From: Irpex lacteus
Taxonomy: Eukaryota; Basidiomycota; Agaricomycetes; Polyporales; Irpicaceae
Assembly (NCBI GenBank): GCA_001986395.2
Contig: MQVO02000001.1
Location: forward strand, 2,108,001 to 2,172,000
Reading direction: 5' to 3'
Length of the DNA stretch: 64,000 nucleotides
The notes under the pieces are model-generated. The model made no database searches, was not told where the DNA came from, and was given only the letters and a program-made list of their open reading frames with translations. The position numbers and the translations under genes were made by a program. Below, in pieces: positions 10,670 to 22,200 of the stretch (position 1 is the first letter of the stretch; every line of letters begins with the position of its first letter).

Positions 10670-11151
10670 GTCAAGAGACTAGCAAGAAGCTCAAGAGGAA
10701 GATGGTAGACGAGAGGAGAAAGGAAAGAACGATGAAGGACACAAAGTCCTGTTACTTGAAGAGGGAGGCGCTTTATGATTGCGCAATATGGAGTCATCAA
10801 GAGACGGGCATCCGTCCTCCGTCTTATCATGCGCATTTGTGTGACGACGACATTGCAACCAATTTGATTGGGCGATAACACTTGCTTCGGCCGATGAACA
10901 GGATTTTATCTTACACATTATAGGCTCGGCACTTATGCCCATATGAAAATGTAGATAGCAACACTCATTCGGAGAGTAAACCCGAGGATTAGTTGTATCA
11001 TCGGCCCCGAATATATGCCTGCACTGATGCACGACTCTCAACCTGGAGTAAGTGAATCAAGTGTCTATGTAACATGACCAAACAAATCACCCACATTTGC
11101 AGGGTTTCGTACAACCCTGCACCTTCTGCGTACAATCTCGACAATCCATCA

Positions 11152-12430
11152 TGGCACTCAGACTTCTTTATGACAATCGAGAGAAGTATGGTTCGTGAGA
11201 GATAATAGTGATTATGTGTTTACGTACTCACAAAATACATAGTCGACATCTTGAGACAACATACACAGGAGGCGAACAAGACTGCAAACGGTGACAAGCA
11301 GCTGCACCTCTATTCGCAGGTGATAAGCATGTATCTAAACACACAATACACCAACTTACCTGTAACAGCCAGAGAGAATTCGTATTGCTACCACCATATG
11401 GACACATCCAACCGGACAAATGGATGTGGTATATCCCTTCGAGCCCGACAGTTCTAAAGACCATGAAGAGGTCGTGCTTCGACTGCAAGGTTATGTCTTG
11501 AGGGCCAATCTACCGCCTGTGATATCCAACAATCAGTAAGCACATATCTCTACATACATCTGCGTAATTATTACTTACCGCCAGCACAAAGATTAACGAA
11601 AAATCCTACAGCGGCAAAGCAATCATTAGTTCTGACAGGAATGGGGTGTGAACAGTTTGAGAAGGCAGTCAAAGCAGTAATAGAGTTCCACTCTCGCTTC
11701 GAGAACTCATTACCCTCCGGAACGCTGGAGGCCTGGCATCCCATCACAGACCAAGATGATCTGTGTCTTGAGTTTGCGAACAGGTACCTCACACCTGGTC
11801 GTTTGGCTTCGGTTTATGAAAGCGCCACCTTCGACAAAGTAATTGATCCGTTTGGTTTGTTACTAGAAAAAGGAGGGGGTAGACGAACCGAAGACAACGT
11901 GGTACTATACTATGATCGGCAACCCACCTCAGACCAGACGTGAGTAGACTTTGAACGCAAAAAAGCTTTACTGACTTCGCCTTCAGTTTTCAGTATGTGG
12001 AATGTAATCCAGTGCAAATCAAAGTCGGTCATCTCGTGGAAGTCCAAGCGTCCTTCTGTGTTGTTCCTATTTCGAAGGGCAAACACCTCATGCTGTCGAA
12101 ACTACGTTCAGTCTGCATATTAGACCAGGTGGTGCAAAAGGTAAGACTTATCATTGTTTGGCGTGGGTGTTCAAATTGATGATTGGCTAGGATTTGAACG
12201 AGATAACATTTGAAAGTCTAAAGGTTAGGTCACGCTCTGAGCATAAGAGAGTCAAGCGTAGGATTGGTTACGAAGATGCTGTACCAAAAAGAACAAATGA
12301 CCCAGCACTCGCAATGAAGAGGTTAAGGTTGGAGTCAGATGTAAGAGACGTAGCATCTCAGGGCCAGTCAAGCACTACAAGTGGTGGAGAGGGAGGTGGA
12401 GAATCGTTCCAGCGGATGAGGACAGACTGA
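11152..12430 (+). CDS. Hypothetical protein, six exons
   Basis: ATG at 11152 (MALRLLYDNREKY) opens a chain of exons with clean GT-AG introns at about 11201-11249, 11328-11376, 11536-11591, 11940-11986 and 12141-12190. The stop is at 12430, and the product is about 300 residues. The middle is a compact domain containing VLTGMGCEQFEKAVKAV and LEAWHPITDQDDLCLEF. It is followed by a strand-rich segment (IKVGHLVEVQASFCVVPISK) and a basic, Ser/Gly-rich tail with MKRLRLESD, suggestive of nuclear localisation. I recognise no domain. It points away from the 19-exon gene, whose ATG is about 480 bases away. The intervening 10670-11151 stretch is presumably their shared upstream region. Confidence 0.7.
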
Positions 12431-12493
12431 TTACTAGACAAGGAGAATGCGATGGTGATACACAAGAAGTACGTTTAGCTATTTGAGCTATGT

Positions 12494-13339
12494 TCAATAC
12501 ATTAGTGCCACGAGTTGCAGTAGCATAACTTCAAAACATACCAGATAGTGTTTTTTTCCAACCATGCGTCCGAACTTGCACAACAAGTGCTCTGCAGTCA
12601 TAGGGTTCCACTGGAAGTTGACTATCTCCTCTTCGGAAAGGCTATCTTGCACGTCGTTGTAAAAGTCACAGAAAGCCTTCTTCGCATCTTCTCCCCTACC
12701 ATCCTTGTGCAAATACCCCAATACTATCAAACCAGTCACTGCACCAAGACGAAAAGCAGCAGCAATGGTCGCTACATCATCCAAAGTCGGAGCATCTACC
12801 AGTCCTGCGCCATGCATGTCCAATACAAGCATATATCTCGTCAACTTACCGACTCCCTTCCATAGGTGTACTTTCTCAGTTTTCTTCTGCCCATTGACTA
12901 TTGTCTCAACGTTCTTTGTAGGATCATAGGTCTTGAAGAATGCGTAAGTGGTTGCGAAGTTACGATCTGGAGGCCATACAAAATCGCCACATCGGGAGGT
13001 ATCCCAGAGGTTGCGATAGCGGTCCAATGTACGCAGGGCTGTAGTAGTTCCATGTGCACCGCTGTTACAGAAGTAGGTGGAGTTATTCTTTTCCTCCTTG
13101 AATTTGAGCTTGAGAGTGTCAATATAGGCTTCAAACTCGTTGACGCTGTGAAACTCGACGTTCCGTATGTTATCTGGACAGTCTCGGAAAGCGCCAGAGT
13201 TGAACAGAATGCAACGGAAGAGTTGAAGGGAAAAGAATCCCTCAAGCTGCTTGGCAAAATCCAGTGTGAGGTGTTTTCTAGGAAGCGTTGACATAACTCT
13301 CGACGGTCGAAGACGTCCTGCATTGGAGATCAGAGCCAC
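12494..13339 (-). CDS. Hypothetical protein, about 270 aa
   Basis: This is a long uninterrupted frame from ATG at 13339 (MALISNAGRLRPSRVM). A second ATG at residue 16 is equally plausible. Visible pieces include NVEFHSVNEFEAYIDTLKLK, HLWKGVGKLTRYMLVLDMHG and NFQWNPMTAEHLLCKFGRMV. The last codons before the printed stop look like an intron (donor gtatgt right after ..KKHYL), so the true C-terminus may splice to an acceptor near 12485 and end a few residues later. No family is recognised. It converges with the upstream plus-strand gene (stop at 12430). Confidence 0.6.
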   Translation of the reverse strand: MALISNAGRLRPSRVMSTLPRKHLTLDFAKQLEGFFSLQLFRCILFNSGAFRDCPDNIRNVEFHSVNEFEAYIDTLKLKFKEEKNNSTYFCNSGAHGTTTALRTLDRYRNLWDTSRCGDFVWPPDRNFATTYAFFKTYDPTKNVETIVNGQKKTEKVHLWKGVGKLTRYMLVLDMHGAGLVDAPTLDDVATIAAAFRLGAVTGLIVLGYLHKDGRGEDAKKAFCDFYNDVQDSLSEEEIVNFQWNPMTAEHLLCKFGRMVGKKHYLVCFEVMLLQLVALMY

Positions 13340-13618
13340 AGAAGATTGAACGATAGTGGAGACGCGAGCTGTGAAGTTGGAAGCGAGAGTGGTAGATCGG
13401 TGTACGTAGACGTCGGGTTATTGGTGCAATAAGGTACGCACACGTACGTTCTATGACACACACGACATTAACTTGGCGTTGACAATTAGACCGCACTACG
13501 GGTGTTCTCAAGGTGAGCAGAAGAAATCGCGTGACAATAACGACCCGCTAACGATCAGCTTACACATTCCTGGCAGCGCGAGGGGTGTATACTAAGGAAT
13601 AGCAGAGCCAGAGGTGAC

Positions 13619-15650
13619 CATGGAATTCATCAAACAAATTCCAACCGTGGAGAAGGACAGCACAGAACCTGGTAAAACACTGTTAATTGCTCACACCTCC
13701 AATAAAGTCTTACAGCCCGTACAGTAGTTCTCAAGTGGAACAACGCTTTGGTCGCAGGAGTCGCACTTGGCAACAAATACGTCGTCACTTCTCCAAATAT
13801 GACTTTCATTCCCGAACCGCCGTCAGGAAATGCCGTCGTGCGTGTGAAGACAGACGGAAAGTTTGGCAAAGAAGATCCCCTGAACTGGCCCCAGTTATTC
13901 GCAGACGATCCCCGTGTAGACTTTCTGTCGTGTATCCCCCGTCACACCTGTCCTACTCGACAATCAGCCACATGGACGACACCCGACCTCACCGACTATG
14001 TAGAATACGAAACCGGGAACGAGCTCAAAATGTTCATGCTCAGAATAGAACGACTGGGTCTTGTCGACGACGCTGTTGATTGGTTGACGGAACAGTTGAA
14101 CGAATACGAATGCGATCACGGAGACACCCCTGAACTCCGACGACTCGTCGTATGCGCGCAACTGGCTCGGGACCGTCTCTCCCATCCGGGAACTCAACGG
14201 GATCTACTTCAACAACTGGTCTGTGTGGAGCGGCACTACTGCATGGCTTTAGGCTGGATTACGTGGCGGAGGTGTACGGAGGACCTTTCCCTCGGGACCA
14301 ATGTGGCACCTGCCGACGCGAGTCTGATGGGATGTCTTACAACCAGAGCAGACGTGGCTGGTAGACTTGCGCAGGCAGGAATCCCTGTATGGTTCATGCG
14401 TCAGAGCTACGAACTCGTGGGATCTTGTCATATTATTATGAATGTAGTCGAGCTCACGACCCCAACCGACTTCTCTACAGAGAATCGCCCGGCCAGTACC
14501 AACTTGTACGAAGGGCTTCCAGGCATCAACCAACTGCTGGCTATCTATCGTCAAGGTCACGTATGCGCTGATGTGGAGGCAATACCACTACCTCAAGACT
14601 ACGCATCAACTCCAAGTGACAACACACCCATCCCCAACAATGAAAATCCCACAGCGAATCGTACGAACACCACCGAGGGAGGCCCCTCTCGACGGGACAG
14701 ACCAGCGTCAGCGTCAGCGCGCGCAGTACCTTGTAAGTACAGTAAGCAGATACACTCGAGAAAACGGTTCATCAACCATCTATAGACCCCGCACCAAGCG
14801 TAGACCGTGGCAGGCTAGTGAAGTTCACAGTGCCAGAACACGAGAACATTCTGGATATGGTGCAGGCGTGGAGGACTGCGGTACGGAACACCTTACCGCC
14901 CCATAACAAATCAAAGTCGCCCTGGGGATATTTCGTCCCTGAAGCTTCGATGCTTACGGCACCGCATAAGAAGGAGACCAGGGAACTATACCTCATGAAC
15001 TGGTTGAAAATCCGTTAGACTGGCTCCTGATGATGATGGACGACAAGCACCGACACCTAACGACTTCCAGCGGCTGGCGCGAATACCTGGCATTTTGTGA
15101 CAGCCCACGAAAGGAGAAGCATGCCAACGTGCTTAGGAAGATGAAGGAGGTCTGGAACATTTACTCGAAGGACCTTGTGCGCCGAGCCAGTAAGTGGGGC
15201 GGGAGAGAACTGAGAGTAGAGGATCTTGACCTGCGCACATGGAGAGAGATTACGTGGGAGCTTTGCCAGATTGGGTTCCGATATGAGCTGTGGGCGTTGG
15301 ATAGCATCATCGTCAGAAGGGAAGGGCCTCATGCGCTCGACATAGCGGCAGAACGGAACCGATGGATAAACGAGGTGTGCGGGGATGATTGGCTCACTCG
15401 TACCGAAGAACAACTGACCGGTACGCCAAAGCTGGGGGCTAATACGATCAACGAGCGGTCAGTTCCATTGGAAGCACTCTGTCGATTGATGCAAGCATGG
15501 CCAAACAAGCCGGAAGAACTTGCAGAAGTACAACAGCCCCTCGACGACGCTGGTCTGGAACGTGTCGAAAGCGCGGCTGCCCATTTTTATGTTCTCACCT
15601 TTGTTAGACACGCAGGACGACCTCCAACTATTCCACGTAATGCACCTTGA
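13619..15650 (+). CDS. Large hypothetical protein with one apparent frameshift
   Basis: Exon 1 starts at ATG 13619 (MEFIKQIPTVEKDS). Introns lie at about 13672-13715 and 14732-14785. The frame then runs to ..LYLMNWLKIR and hits TAG at 15016. Adding one base there restores an open frame that continues ..LDWLLMMMDDKH to the stop at 15650. A single-base deletion or sequencing error at about 15013-15016 is the simplest reading. The protein (roughly 660 residues) has an N-terminal domain with LARDRLSHPG and AQAGIPVWFMRQ, a Ser/Thr/Pro-rich linker, and a Trp-rich C-terminal domain. The AGIPVWxxR element recurs in expanded Agaricomycete families of unknown role. It may be a live gene with an error or a young pseudogene. 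Confidence 0.6.
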
Positions 15651-17420
15651 TGTAAAATTTGTACCAGCACTGTTTATACTATATACTCAAATGTACGATG
15701 ACACATGTGAACAAACAACTAAGACAATGAGTGGAATGAACAAATAGGCAAGTACTAAACAGATAACGAGAAAGCAAACGAGAGAAGAGAAGAAAGTAAA
15801 GAAAGGTGCAAACAACGTAAGAACATAAAACGAAGCGAAAGAGACATTAGTGCTAACAATACCTAATGAAAGAGAAATAAGCGCTGGAGATTCTAATGAG
15901 GGGATAAATTCCCACGGTTTGCCAACGAAACGCGTTACTTACAAGCGCCGTAAATGCACCACTCCGGATTGGAACGATTCTCTTTCGTTTCACTCAGGAA
16001 TCGTAACTTGGAATGTATTCTTCCAGGTAACAAGTAACATACAGATTTCTTCAGCATCACTGGTGCCTCAGAATCATGGACTTGAAATGCAAGCACTATA
16101 GCATGGTCGTCCCACAGTTGGATCTGATTGTCATGTAACTTTGTATGTATCACTGCACAGACTCAAACACCAATCGGACACACTCGCAAGTACTGCCAGC
16201 ATTGAGATAAATTCAAGCTTCTCCATATGAGAACACGTATCATTTGATCAACTATTTCACTGAAAGAGTATATGTATCTATGGCTCAGTGCGCGCACTAT
16301 GTACAGTGGGTATATGTTATGTACAGCTAATGGAGTGGGTGTACTGATAAATGATTGAACAAGATGTGAGCAGGGATTGGATGAAAGGTTGAACTAGAAA
16401 CCACAGCTAGCAAGAAAAACAAGAAGCCAAAAACAGAGCATAAACAAGAGCTGAGTCCAGTCATTGCAAGAAATTTTGCAACAGAAGAGCGATGATTTAG
16501 ATGAGGAGAGCTCGGGGTTGGAGTTAAGAGACATTCCCGTATATGAATTGAGACTGTGGTTGAGTATGTTTTGAAAATATGCCTGCTGGAAAATAGCTTG
16601 TAACAGGTGTTGTGGTGTATATGAGGAAGTGAATGACATAGTGGGCAATGATGGGCTCATCTCATGATCAGTGGAGAGGCTCCAAAGCCAAACAGAGTAA
16701 GAGAATAGGAAAAGATTCTATCTGAGAGAGGAACTGCTGAGAATATCCTGCTAAATGGCATCACCTGACATAGCGAAGGCTGAAGGTTCAAGCAAATGAG
16801 AGTCGGTAGGACTAGAGATACGCAGGCCTGGGCTCAAGTTGCTAGTGTTTAATTGCTCAACGACATTGCTTCTATCATCATAACTCGAAATGTGTTTAGT
16901 TATTTAGATAACTAAGACTTTACAATCTGTTCAGTTATGAGTTGGCTTCATGTATTTCTTTGAACACGATATAAACACAGATGTTTAGTGGGTATCATCG
17001 TCTGACTTTACAGATAACAAAAATACTGCACGCGCAAGTGGTACCATAAGTGTCAACCAGATGGTCAACACATGTTTGATGAGTGTTTGATGCGTGCTCA
17101 GTGCTCATGCATTAGTACTTCTTACAATATGGATATTGTACCTCTCATCTCACTGCTTACTTTGTCGATCTTTCGTCTACATTGTAAGGCCAAGTCTTCT
17201 AACATGTGCAATACTGTTTTGCTGACATCCCTTTCATGAATCAGCTCTCTCTTGTCTATGAGAGACTTTCTCAACTTCAGGTCCATTGTCTGCTTCTGCA
17301 TACTTACTTCCACGCTCTTCTGTCAAGCGGGAGCCATATCTGACTTCTTCACTCTGTGATGTAGTGTCTGGAATCCTTGTTGTGATCGCTGTCGAGATAA
17401 GGAAGCTTTCCTAGGATATT
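15651..17420. other. AT-rich intergenic stretch, no gene
   Basis: Only short open frames with no recognisable product are present, including a 63-codon minus-strand frame at 17122-17313 rich in Lys, Arg and Leu. The decamer CTCAGGAATCGT near 15995 matches a motif at the ends of the AT-rich repeat family found further right, so transposon debris is likely here. Confidence 0.4.
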
Positions 17421-18071
17421 ACTTGTGGTTAGCAAGGATGGCAAGTGACAGATCACAGTTCCTGAGACTAAGAGATGTACCAGTATATATAATAAATTAT
17501 GATAACCATACATGTTTTTATTTGAGTTGTTATTTATTAAATAGCCATTTAGTAGCACTATTTTGAAATAATAAACATAATACATCAACATTAGAAATTA
17601 GTCACATCATGAAATCATTTTTGTTGCTGTAGAAGGTATTTGATTCGATAAAGCAATATCATAAATCAGATAAAGTTTAATTCATACTTAAGTCACTATG
17701 TAATACAAAGCAAAGTTCAAAGATTATTCAACCTGTACAACAGAACTCATATTTTCTCTATATGTTTTGAACTACAGAAAATATTGAAATTTTGAGATCA
17801 TATTCAGAACTCTACTTAAAATACGATCTCAGCAAGGTACATATTAATTTTGCTATCAAAATGCATTGATATCATGTTATGTTATTCAAAAGAAGCAAAA
17901 TATTACAATAAGCGCTCCAAAAGAATAAGACATGAGAGAATTGTCTTTTTAGTTCTACATACCTGCTGACATGCTTAGAACATGAAGTATTTAGCTAGTG
18001 GGCTAATTTTGAATTCATACATCATCCTCGTCTTTCAAGGAATTGTGTCAGGAATTATGCATGACGCTGTG
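17421..18071 (+). repeat. AT-rich repeat family, copy A (internally deleted)
   Basis: It starts sharply with ACTTGTGGTTAGCAAGG, as do the copies at 28088, 34476 and (inverted) 38505. The first 530 bases align along their length with those copies. The last part (about 17955-18070, containing ctagtgggctaattttg and a TCATCCTCGTCTTTCAAGGA stretch) matches, inverted, the sequence near 36370-36520. Copy A therefore appears to keep both ends of the element and to lack its middle. No coding potential. Confidence 0.65.
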
Positions 18072-18603
18072 ACTTAGTTTGGGAATTTAACTCGACCAAA
18101 CAAGGGCCTAGGACGTCAGGACTGCAGACTGAGATGAGCTACTAGAGGTTGCCTAGAGGTCTCAGGCTACAGGATGAGCGAGTCAGGGTGCTTAAATGCG
18201 GCAAATGCCGTAGAAAGCGCCCAGGAGCGCAGAAACTGCCAAAGTCCAAGTCTACACTATAGTGGGGGCATAAATATGGCCACAGAGGCTTGGGAAAAAT
18301 CAGGAAAAATGCGAGAAAAATACTAACACTACTGTGGAGTGGGATAAACCATATGTGAGTGATAAAAGGAATGAAAATGACCATAATAAAAGCAAAATAA
18401 GCGGGAAGCATGTACTCACACCACTATATTCAACACTCCCCCTTGATGTAGCACATCTTGGAGCTGTGTCAGGCACTCCCCCTCAACCTAGCATCATTCT
18501 AGACCCATAAGCTTGCGCAAATGAGAGCAATAAAAGAAGTGAAAATGACCATAATAAATGCAAAATAAGCGGAAAGTATGTGCTCACAGCGCTATATTCA
18601 ACA
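18072..18603 (-). mobile_element. Deleted copia relic: LTR, stub of internal region, LTR fragment
   Basis: Bases 18072-18435 are a short-form LTR on the minus strand. They are followed by about 90 bases of the 3' internal region including the polypurine tract and the last pol codons. At about 18526 the sequence jumps straight into the U3 part of an LTR, ending TATTCAACA at 18603. The internal domain and most of one LTR have been deleted. No target-site duplication is visible. Confidence 0.85.
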
Positions 18604-18651
18604 ACCTCTTTCACAGTATTCTTTTGCTTTTATTCTATAATTGAGTGATGT

Positions 18652-18930
18652 TTACGACCTCTCACTGCAAAGATGACAGGCGAGTGCAAAATCCTTGGGT
18701 TTGCTGGGGAGATAAAGGTAAATGACAGATCCAATGGATATTGTTAGGAGAGAGACATACATGGTGACATGCTTGACGTGGATAGCAGCAAGGTTGATGT
18801 CTTCAAAGACAGACACGAGGTATGCCTCAGTGACCTCCTGGAGAGCCATGATAGCAGAGGACTGGAACTGCAAATCGGCCTGAAGATTTGCACGGATCTG
18901 AGCCAATATCTGACTGTCCCAATGGTAACT
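18652..18930 (-). pseudogene. Histone H3 C-terminal fragment
   Basis: Minus-strand translation reads ..FQSSAIMALQEVTEAYL then VFEDINLAAIHVKHVT, which is the core histone H3 alpha-2/alpha-3 region. A short intron (GTATGT..CAG, about 56-60 bases, between 18695 and 18762) separates it from PKDFALACHLCSERS and a stop, the normal H3 C-terminus position. Several conserved arginines of the last helix are replaced (expected ..IQLARRIRGER), consistent with decay by C-to-T change or with a divergent variant. Only about the last 75 residues remain. Upstream the sequence ends at the truncated LTR of copia copy 2. The identity is strong from the core motif; whether it was ever an expressed variant is unknown. 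Confidence 0.85.
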
Positions 18931-18938
18931 AAACTAAG

Positions 18939-18952
18939 TGGTTATGAGCCCC
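18939..18952 (+). promoter_or_regulatory. Primer-binding site, half-tRNA type, copia copy 2
   Basis: It reads TGGTTATGAGCCCC directly after the LTR remnant, the same sequence as in copy 1. It is complementary to the anticodon loop region of initiator tRNA-Met. Confidence 0.75.
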
Positions 18953-19247
18953 AGCCCCTCTGTGGCCACTACATCCAAACTACATCGCATCAATCCAGCC
19001 CCTTCCCATTGTCCCTTCGCTCCAAATCTTATATAATTCGATACTACTCATCTGTGGCCATCTACTGGTGCAGGAATCAGGTCGATCCGTCAAGAACTCC
19101 GTTCTGCATCGCCTTATCAGTCCTTCCTGGCCTCCATCTTGAAACTTTCGCCCCTGAAGCCATTTCTTCTGCCTCTGGCTCATTTCCCTCGCTTCCTGTC
19201 TTCTCTACTCGCCTTCTACCTCCTCCTAGACGTCTCTATCGCCCTCT

Positions 19248-22200
19248 ATGGACTCCCAAACGTCCTCTGGACCGCGCTTTCCAGCTCTGAAGACTGGCAA
19301 CTACCCCCAGTGGTCTGGAGACATGAGGGCCTGGCTGATGAGTAAGGGGCTGTGGAGGTTGGTCAAGGGAGATGAGAAGGAGCCTGTTGCAGTGGATGAT
19401 TCGAAGCCTACTGAGGCTGAGAGGAAGGCTAGGGCGGATTGGCAGGACAGGGCGCTCAAGGCAGCTGGTGAGCTTTATTTGGCCCTCTCAGACGACCAGA
19501 AGACACACTTGGACGCCATTGAGGACGACCCTGTCAAGATCTGGGCCAAACTCGCCTCTGTACACCTCCAAAAGGTCCCTGGAGCGCGTTTCAACGCTTG
19601 GGAGTCGTTCTTCTCCATCCAGATGCGCCCTGAGGAGTCCCTGTCCGATCTCATGACCAGGATCGATGCTGCCATGCTCAGAGTGAAGAACCTTCGCCCA
19701 GACACCTACACCATCAAGGAATTGGATGAAGAACTCGTCTGTATGACGATGATTCGAGCTCTACCTGCTGAGTACCAGTCCTTCGCCTCCTCCCTTCAAC
19801 TCCTCGACCACATCTCGAAGGACAAGCTCCAGGCTGCTTTCATCAACGAGCAGCAGCTCAGGTCGTCGTCCCTATCCACTTCCCAGTCCCCCAGTCATGT
19901 CATCATGCAGGCCTCTCAGCTTGTGTGCTCGTTCTGTGACCTCCCTGGCCATGTGGTCGACACCTGCACTCGATATCGCTCTGCCAAGGCTACAGCCTCG
20001 AAGGACGCGGCCCAGAAGCAGGAGGAGCGCAGGAAAGCGAAGAAACGCGGTGGCAAGGCCCAAGCAGCTCAGGAGGTCACTTCTACCACCTCTGATGCGT
20101 CATCTACCTCGGAGTTCGCTGGCAAAGCAAGTTCCCCTTCTTCTCCCACCTCCTCCACGCCTCAGACCTCATCTGACCACCTCTGGACCGCAGATACAGG
20201 CGCCACTTCTCATATGACGCCCCACAGACACTGGTTGCGCAACTACAAGCCTCTCTCCATCCCTATCCGGCTTGCCAACAACACAGTCGTCCATTCTGCA
20301 GGTGTAGGGTCAGTGGTGTTTGCTCCAGAGGTTGAGGGGGAGTCTGTGCGCCATGTCAAGTTCTCTAGAGTGTTGCATGTACCAGAATTGGGATCCAATC
20401 TACTCTCTGTGCTCTATCTTGCCAGAAACCATTGTTTCAACGTCCACATCTCATCTGAGCGCATGGACTTCATTCAGGACTCTGTCACTCGCTTCTGCGC
20501 GCCCATCGACGCGTCCAACACTGCCCACCTTGCTGGCAACGTCATCCCTGCTCCAGAATCCGCTCTAGTTAGCGCAACTTCGACTCTACCTCTAGATGAG
20601 TCTCTCTGGCATCGTCGCTTTGCCCACCACCATCATGCTGGTGTCAAGAAGCTTATCTCTGAGGGTGTCGTTCTGGGCCTGAAGCTCGATTCGACTGCTC
20701 CAGCAGATCCTATCTGTGAACCATGTCTTGCAGGCAAGCTCAACGCAGATCCATTCCCTTCCTCCACCTCCAGAACTGCTCGACCTCTCGCCCTCATTCA
20801 CTCTGACGTCCATGGACCTCTCCCTGTCCGCACACACTCTGGCTACCGCTACTGGAGCACCTGGATCGATGACTATGGCCGCTTCAAGGTGGTGATTCCC
20901 ATGAAAGCCAAGTCTGAGACCTTTGATGCCTTCAAACGGTTCAAAGCCTATGCAGAGACTCAGCTAGGCGCGAAAATCGCCGCTCTGCAGGACGACAAGG
21001 GTGGAGAATACATTTCGAAGGAGTTTGAGCAGTACTGCATTGACCATGGCATTGCCAGACGTCACACAGTGCGCAACAGGCCTCAGCAGAATGGTGTAGC
21101 AGAGCGATACAATCGTACTCTTGGTGAAGGGATCACTGCTATGCTCCAGGAAGCTGGTCTGCCACTGTCGTTCTGGGGGGAGGCTCTAGCTGCCCTTGTT
21201 CACGTCCTGAACCGTGTACCCACCTCTGCTGCGCCCACCACTACTCCCTATGAGGTGTGGTTCAAGCGCAAGCCAGATGTCTCTAATCTTCGGATTTGGG
21301 GATGCTTGTCCTATGTGCACGTGCAGAAGGACAAACGAGGGCAGCTGGGCTCTCACATGGAGAAGTGCATCTTCATTGGTTACCCTCCAGACTACAAAGG
21401 CTGGAAGTTCTACAATCTAGCTACCAAACGCACTGTTATCTCTGAACGTGCTGTATTCAACGAGAGGTATTTCCCTGGGCTCAAGAACTGGTCCTCTGTA
21501 CCTGCTTATCGCTCTGTCCCTCCCACAACCGACACACCTCTCATCTTGAACTCTGGACTCGATGAAGATGCTCCTCCAGCTCCTCCAGCTCCTCCTACAC
21601 TTCCTATGCTGACACAGCCTCGACTTGAGGGGGAGGAACCGGCTCCTGCTGTCAATAATGCGCCTGCTCGTCCACATGCGCCTCCAGCACTCCCTCTTGG
21701 TGTCCAAGTCGATCCTGTCCCAGCCCCTCTACCACCATCCACTCCTGCGCCCTCTGTGCGCCCTGCTGTCCAACCAGCTCCTCAGGCTCATCCTGTCCCT
21801 CCTGCACCTCCCCAGTCTGTGCGCTCTGAGCCACAGGCTGGTCCCTCTGCTGCTCTTCAGCGCGCTCGTCGCCGTGGTGCTGTTTCTGCCCCCTCCTCAG
21901 AAGCAGATGATTCTGCTCCTGGGCATCTCATTGCTGCACGCTATCCCAGACGTACCAGAAACCCTCCAGGTGAGTGGTGGAAGGTTCAACCAAGTCCTAG
22001 TCCAGAGTTGTCTCCAGCTCCTGAGCCATCAACTCCTGAGCCAGCCTCTGCTTTGCCAGCTCCTGCTGAGCCTAGTCATGCTGAGGAGGATTCTGAGGAC
22101 GAGGTGACCAGTTCACTTGATCCTGATGAAGAGGATGATGATACAGACGGTGAATATGTCGCAAGGGCACACTCTGGTGATTCAGAAGCTGTCCCTCGCT

